A stretch of 6,959 nucleotides of DNA from Burkholderiales bacterium (GTDB lineage: Bacteria > Pseudomonadota > Gammaproteobacteria > Burkholderiales > SHXO01). Below the pieces are notes generated by a model. It was not told the origin of the DNA. It made no database searches and saw nothing but the letters and a program-made list of their open reading frames with translations. This document shows positions 5,768 to 6,959 of this stretch, in pieces (the stretch's first letter is position 1; every line of letters starts with the position of its first letter). Made by a program: the position numbers and the translations under genes. The stretch covers positions 1 to 6,959 of the forward strand of contig JAHCKU010000167.1 of NCBI GenBank assembly GCA_026125625.1. Reading direction: 5' to 3'.

Positions 5768-5798
5768 CATGTACATTGCGGCTCATGCACATTGCGGC
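5768..5798. repeat. Tandem 15-base direct repeats
   Basis: CATGTACATTGCGGC (5768-5782) and CATGCACATTGCGGC (5784-5798) differ at one base and are spaced with a 16-base period. A third partial copy, ATGTAC, lies at 5758-5763. They lie about 135-165 bases upstream of the hydrolase ATG and look like repeated protein-binding sites. Confidence 0.5.
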
Positions 5799-5903
5799 GC
5801 CCTCCCCTTCTTTCCTACACCGAAGAAGGCACCCTTGCCCGAGTCCCGCTCACCACGCCCTATCAACAGCCTGCCAACGACAAAAAATCAATCCAGCGAC
5901 ATT

Positions 5904-6491
5904 TCAATTGGGTTTGTGCTCTCCCGGCCACAGCACGTCGCTCACGCGCAGCAGATCCTCCGAGGACAGCTGGCTCAATTCCTGTGCCTTCAGCAGATGC
6001 GCGTTGTTCGAATCGCTGGTGAAACGCAGCATGAGCTGCGCAGCTTGCTCGTAGCGGCCCAACGCGTTGAGATAGCGCTGATGAATCGGTTGCAGCGCGG
6101 GCGGCGGCGTGAGGTCACCCATACGCTGCTGCGCCTGACGAAAGCCGGTCACCAGCGTGTCCGCGCGCGCGCGCAGCTCGGTGGTGTCGATGTCCTTCAT
6201 CTGGTACGCCAAGCCGGCGGAGGTCATGCGCACCGCATCCTGCTTGGCCTGGGAATGGACGGTCCACAGGGAGGCGGCATACGCTTCCTCCGCGGCAGAC
6301 AGCGCAGGGCGTTCGACGCCGCGTTCGGTCATTGGCAGTGCGGTCGTCCGTGCAGTCGCAGGCATGCGCATTTCGCGCTGTACGCCAAGCGCGACCAGCG
6401 CCAGAAGCAGAACGACGATCGCTGCCAGAGCACCGATCTTCCAGTCGACCCGCACCGGCAGACGTGCCGTATGGCTTTCCTGCCCGGGCAT
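5904..6491 (-). CDS. Single-pass membrane protein of unknown function
   Basis: A 195-residue protein not assigned to a family. A short polar N-terminus is followed by one strong membrane helix (about 18-37, IGALAAIVVLLLALVALGV). The remaining roughly 155 residues are predicted to be periplasmic and largely alpha-helical: 64-100 and 104-125 are rich in Ala, Gln and charged residues, a Pro-rich turn (LTPPPALQP, 127-135) follows, and a third helical block runs 136-185. The helical hairpins and the conserved-looking end ELSQLSSEDLLRVSDVLWPG recall ligand-sensing four-helix domains, but no signalling domain is attached. The start at 6491 is preferred to the ATG at 6527 because AAGGGGGGAGGG directly precedes it; the longer frame adds only 12 residues with no obvious ribosome-binding site. 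A good promoter lies at 6557-6585, so it is probably its own transcription unit. Confidence 0.75.
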   Translation of the reverse strand: MPGQESHTARLPVRVDWKIGALAAIVVLLLALVALGVQREMRMPATARTTALPMTERGVERPALSAAEEAYAASLWTVHSQAKQDAVRMTSAGLAYQMKDIDTTELRARADTLVTGFRQAQQRMGDLTPPPALQPIHQRYLNALGRYEQAAQLMLRFTSDSNNAHLLKAQELSQLSSEDLLRVSDVLWPGEHKPN

Positions 6492-6504
6492 CCCTCCCCC
6501 CTTA
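6492..6504 (-). promoter_or_regulatory. Strong ribosome-binding site fixing the start at 6491
   Basis: On the minus strand TAAGGGGGGAGGG directly precedes the ATG at 6491. It is unusually purine-rich and offers AAGG and GGAGG-like pairing. It lies within the alternative longer frame from 6527 and favours the shorter protein. Confidence 0.65.
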
Positions 6505-6556
6505 GTGTTGTGCCACGCGGCACGCATGCCGTCGTGTTTGTCTGGTGAGTGGTGGA

Positions 6557-6585
6557 AATGTAACCGCTCAGGCAGTCATGGTCAA
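6557..6585 (-). promoter_or_regulatory. Sigma70-type promoter for the 195-residue membrane protein
   Basis: On the minus strand TTGACC (6585-6580, five of six matches to the -35 consensus) is followed after exactly 17 bases by TACATT (6562-6557, four of six to the -10). Transcription would start near 6550 and leave a leader of about 58 bases before the ATG at 6491. The surrounding sequence is AT-richer than the rest of the window. This is the best promoter seen here. Confidence 0.6.
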
Positions 6586-6642
6586 TCTGGGAAGCTTTCC
6601 TCTTCAATATCTTACGTTTCAATAATTCATCCCACTTAACGT

Positions 6643-6959
6643 TCAATGAGACGCCCAGTTCGGCTGGCCGGCGAACAATCCGTCGACCACGCCGATCTGG
6701 TACATCAGGTACAGCCCGAAGCCCAGGCTGAGCACGCCGGCCACCGCGCGCAAGCTGGCGGTGATGACTGGAACACGGCTTGCCCCCAGCGCGAACGGCG
6801 TGGCGATCAGTGCCGTGATCAGCATCATGCCGAGAATGGTGCCGGTGCCGAACACGAGCAGGTAAGCCATCCCCCAGATCGGATCGCGGATGCTCGCCAG
6901 GACCAGCAACGCCAGCGCGGCGGAGCCGGCGTGTCCGTGCACGAGTCCCACCACGATCG
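6643..6959 (-). CDS. UreH/NicO-like nickel-transport family membrane protein, 3' part only
   Basis: The frame is open to the right edge and its 5' part is missing; the first in-frame GTG (6954) is probably internal, since an Ile codon precedes it. About 105 residues are visible, ending NWASH. The sequence begins VVGLVHGHAGSAALALLVLA, which resembles the late HG-A-GSAAL helix of UreH-like and high-affinity nickel-transport (NicO superfamily) proteins. Two further hydrophobic helices follow (GMAYLLVFGTGTILGMMLIT, then a Gly/Leu-rich helix ending GFGLYLMYQIGVVDGLF). By family it would be an inner-membrane Ni/Co permease or a relative with unknown cargo. No clear terminator follows the stop at 6643. 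Only the C-terminal half can be seen, so the assignment is moderate. Confidence 0.65.
   Translation of the reverse strand, partial: IVVGLVHGHAGSAALALLVLASIRDPIWGMAYLLVFGTGTILGMMLITALIATPFALGASRVPVITASLRAVAGVLSLGFGLYLMYQIGVVDGLFAGQPNWASH

Larger units (their letters stand above)
5636..5903. other. Intergenic region with repeats, probably regulatory
   Basis: This 268-bp gap lies between the hydrolase gene and the 195-residue membrane protein gene, both on the minus strand. No convincing gene was found in it. It contains a pair of 15-base direct repeats (5768-5798), three ATGYAC copies (5758, 5769 and 5785), the palindrome GGAATTCC (5749-5756) and a 6-bp inverted repeat (5725-5741). A T6 run on the minus strand at 5887-5882, after the membrane protein gene, lacks a good stem. 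A promoter for the hydrolase must lie here or upstream, but no convincing -35/-10 pair was identified. Confidence 0.5.

Noticed and set aside
5880..5925. Possible terminator after the 195-residue gene
   Set aside because: A T6 run is present on the minus strand, but only a four-base imperfect stem precedes it, too weak to call.
5487..6548. Plus-strand open frame (353 codons) spanning the hydrolase start, the gap and the 195-residue gene
   Set aside because: It is antisense to two supported genes and to their ribosome-binding sites, its predicted product has no recognisable domain, and no plus-strand ribosome-binding site was noted.

Overview
The window comes from a GC-rich bacterium with a Gram-negative envelope, most likely a proteobacterium. 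The pointers are an E. coli-like MscL, Sec-type signal peptides, several periplasmic or inner-membrane proteins and strong G/C preference at third codon positions. The genus cannot be named from the sequence. No tRNA, rRNA, CRISPR array, insertion sequence or phage gene was seen.

Layout: (1) Positions 1-246 hold a possible divergent gene fragment running off the left edge and the leader of mscL. (2) mscL (247-672, +) encodes the large-conductance mechanosensitive channel and is the only confident plus-strand gene. It converges on the next block across a perfect 11-bp GC hairpin (682-713). (3) Positions 4546 to 750 on the minus strand are a compact four-gene unit. In transcription order it encodes a seven-repeat Asp-box beta-propeller with a signal peptide and C-terminal anchor, a seven-repeat streptogramin-lyase-like beta-propeller with an N-terminal anchor (4-base ATGA overlap), a NicO/RcnA-type nickel/cobalt transporter with a very His-rich loop, and a rhomboid serine protease. 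(4) A strong intrinsic terminator (4573-4611, -) closes the upstream gene, an exported metallo-beta-lactamase-fold hydrolase resembling acyl-homoserine-lactone lactonases (5635-4649, -). (5) A 268-bp gap (5636-5903) carries direct and inverted repeats that may be regulatory. (6) A 195-residue single-pass membrane protein of unknown function (6491-5904, -) has its own good sigma70-type promoter. (7) The right edge cuts a second nickel-transporter-like (UreH/NicO-type) membrane gene (6643 to beyond 6959, -).

How the genes may work together: the four-gene unit looks like an envelope module. Two membrane-tethered propellers would face the periplasm beside a metal transporter, with an intramembrane protease that could act on one of the anchors. 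If signal peptidase cuts the first propeller after Ala18, its mature N-terminus would be Gly-Gly-His, a classical Ni/Cu-binding (ATCUN) motif. This fits a metal-handling role but is inference. The combination is the most interesting thing in the window. MscL, the hydrolase and the 195-residue protein look like independent units.
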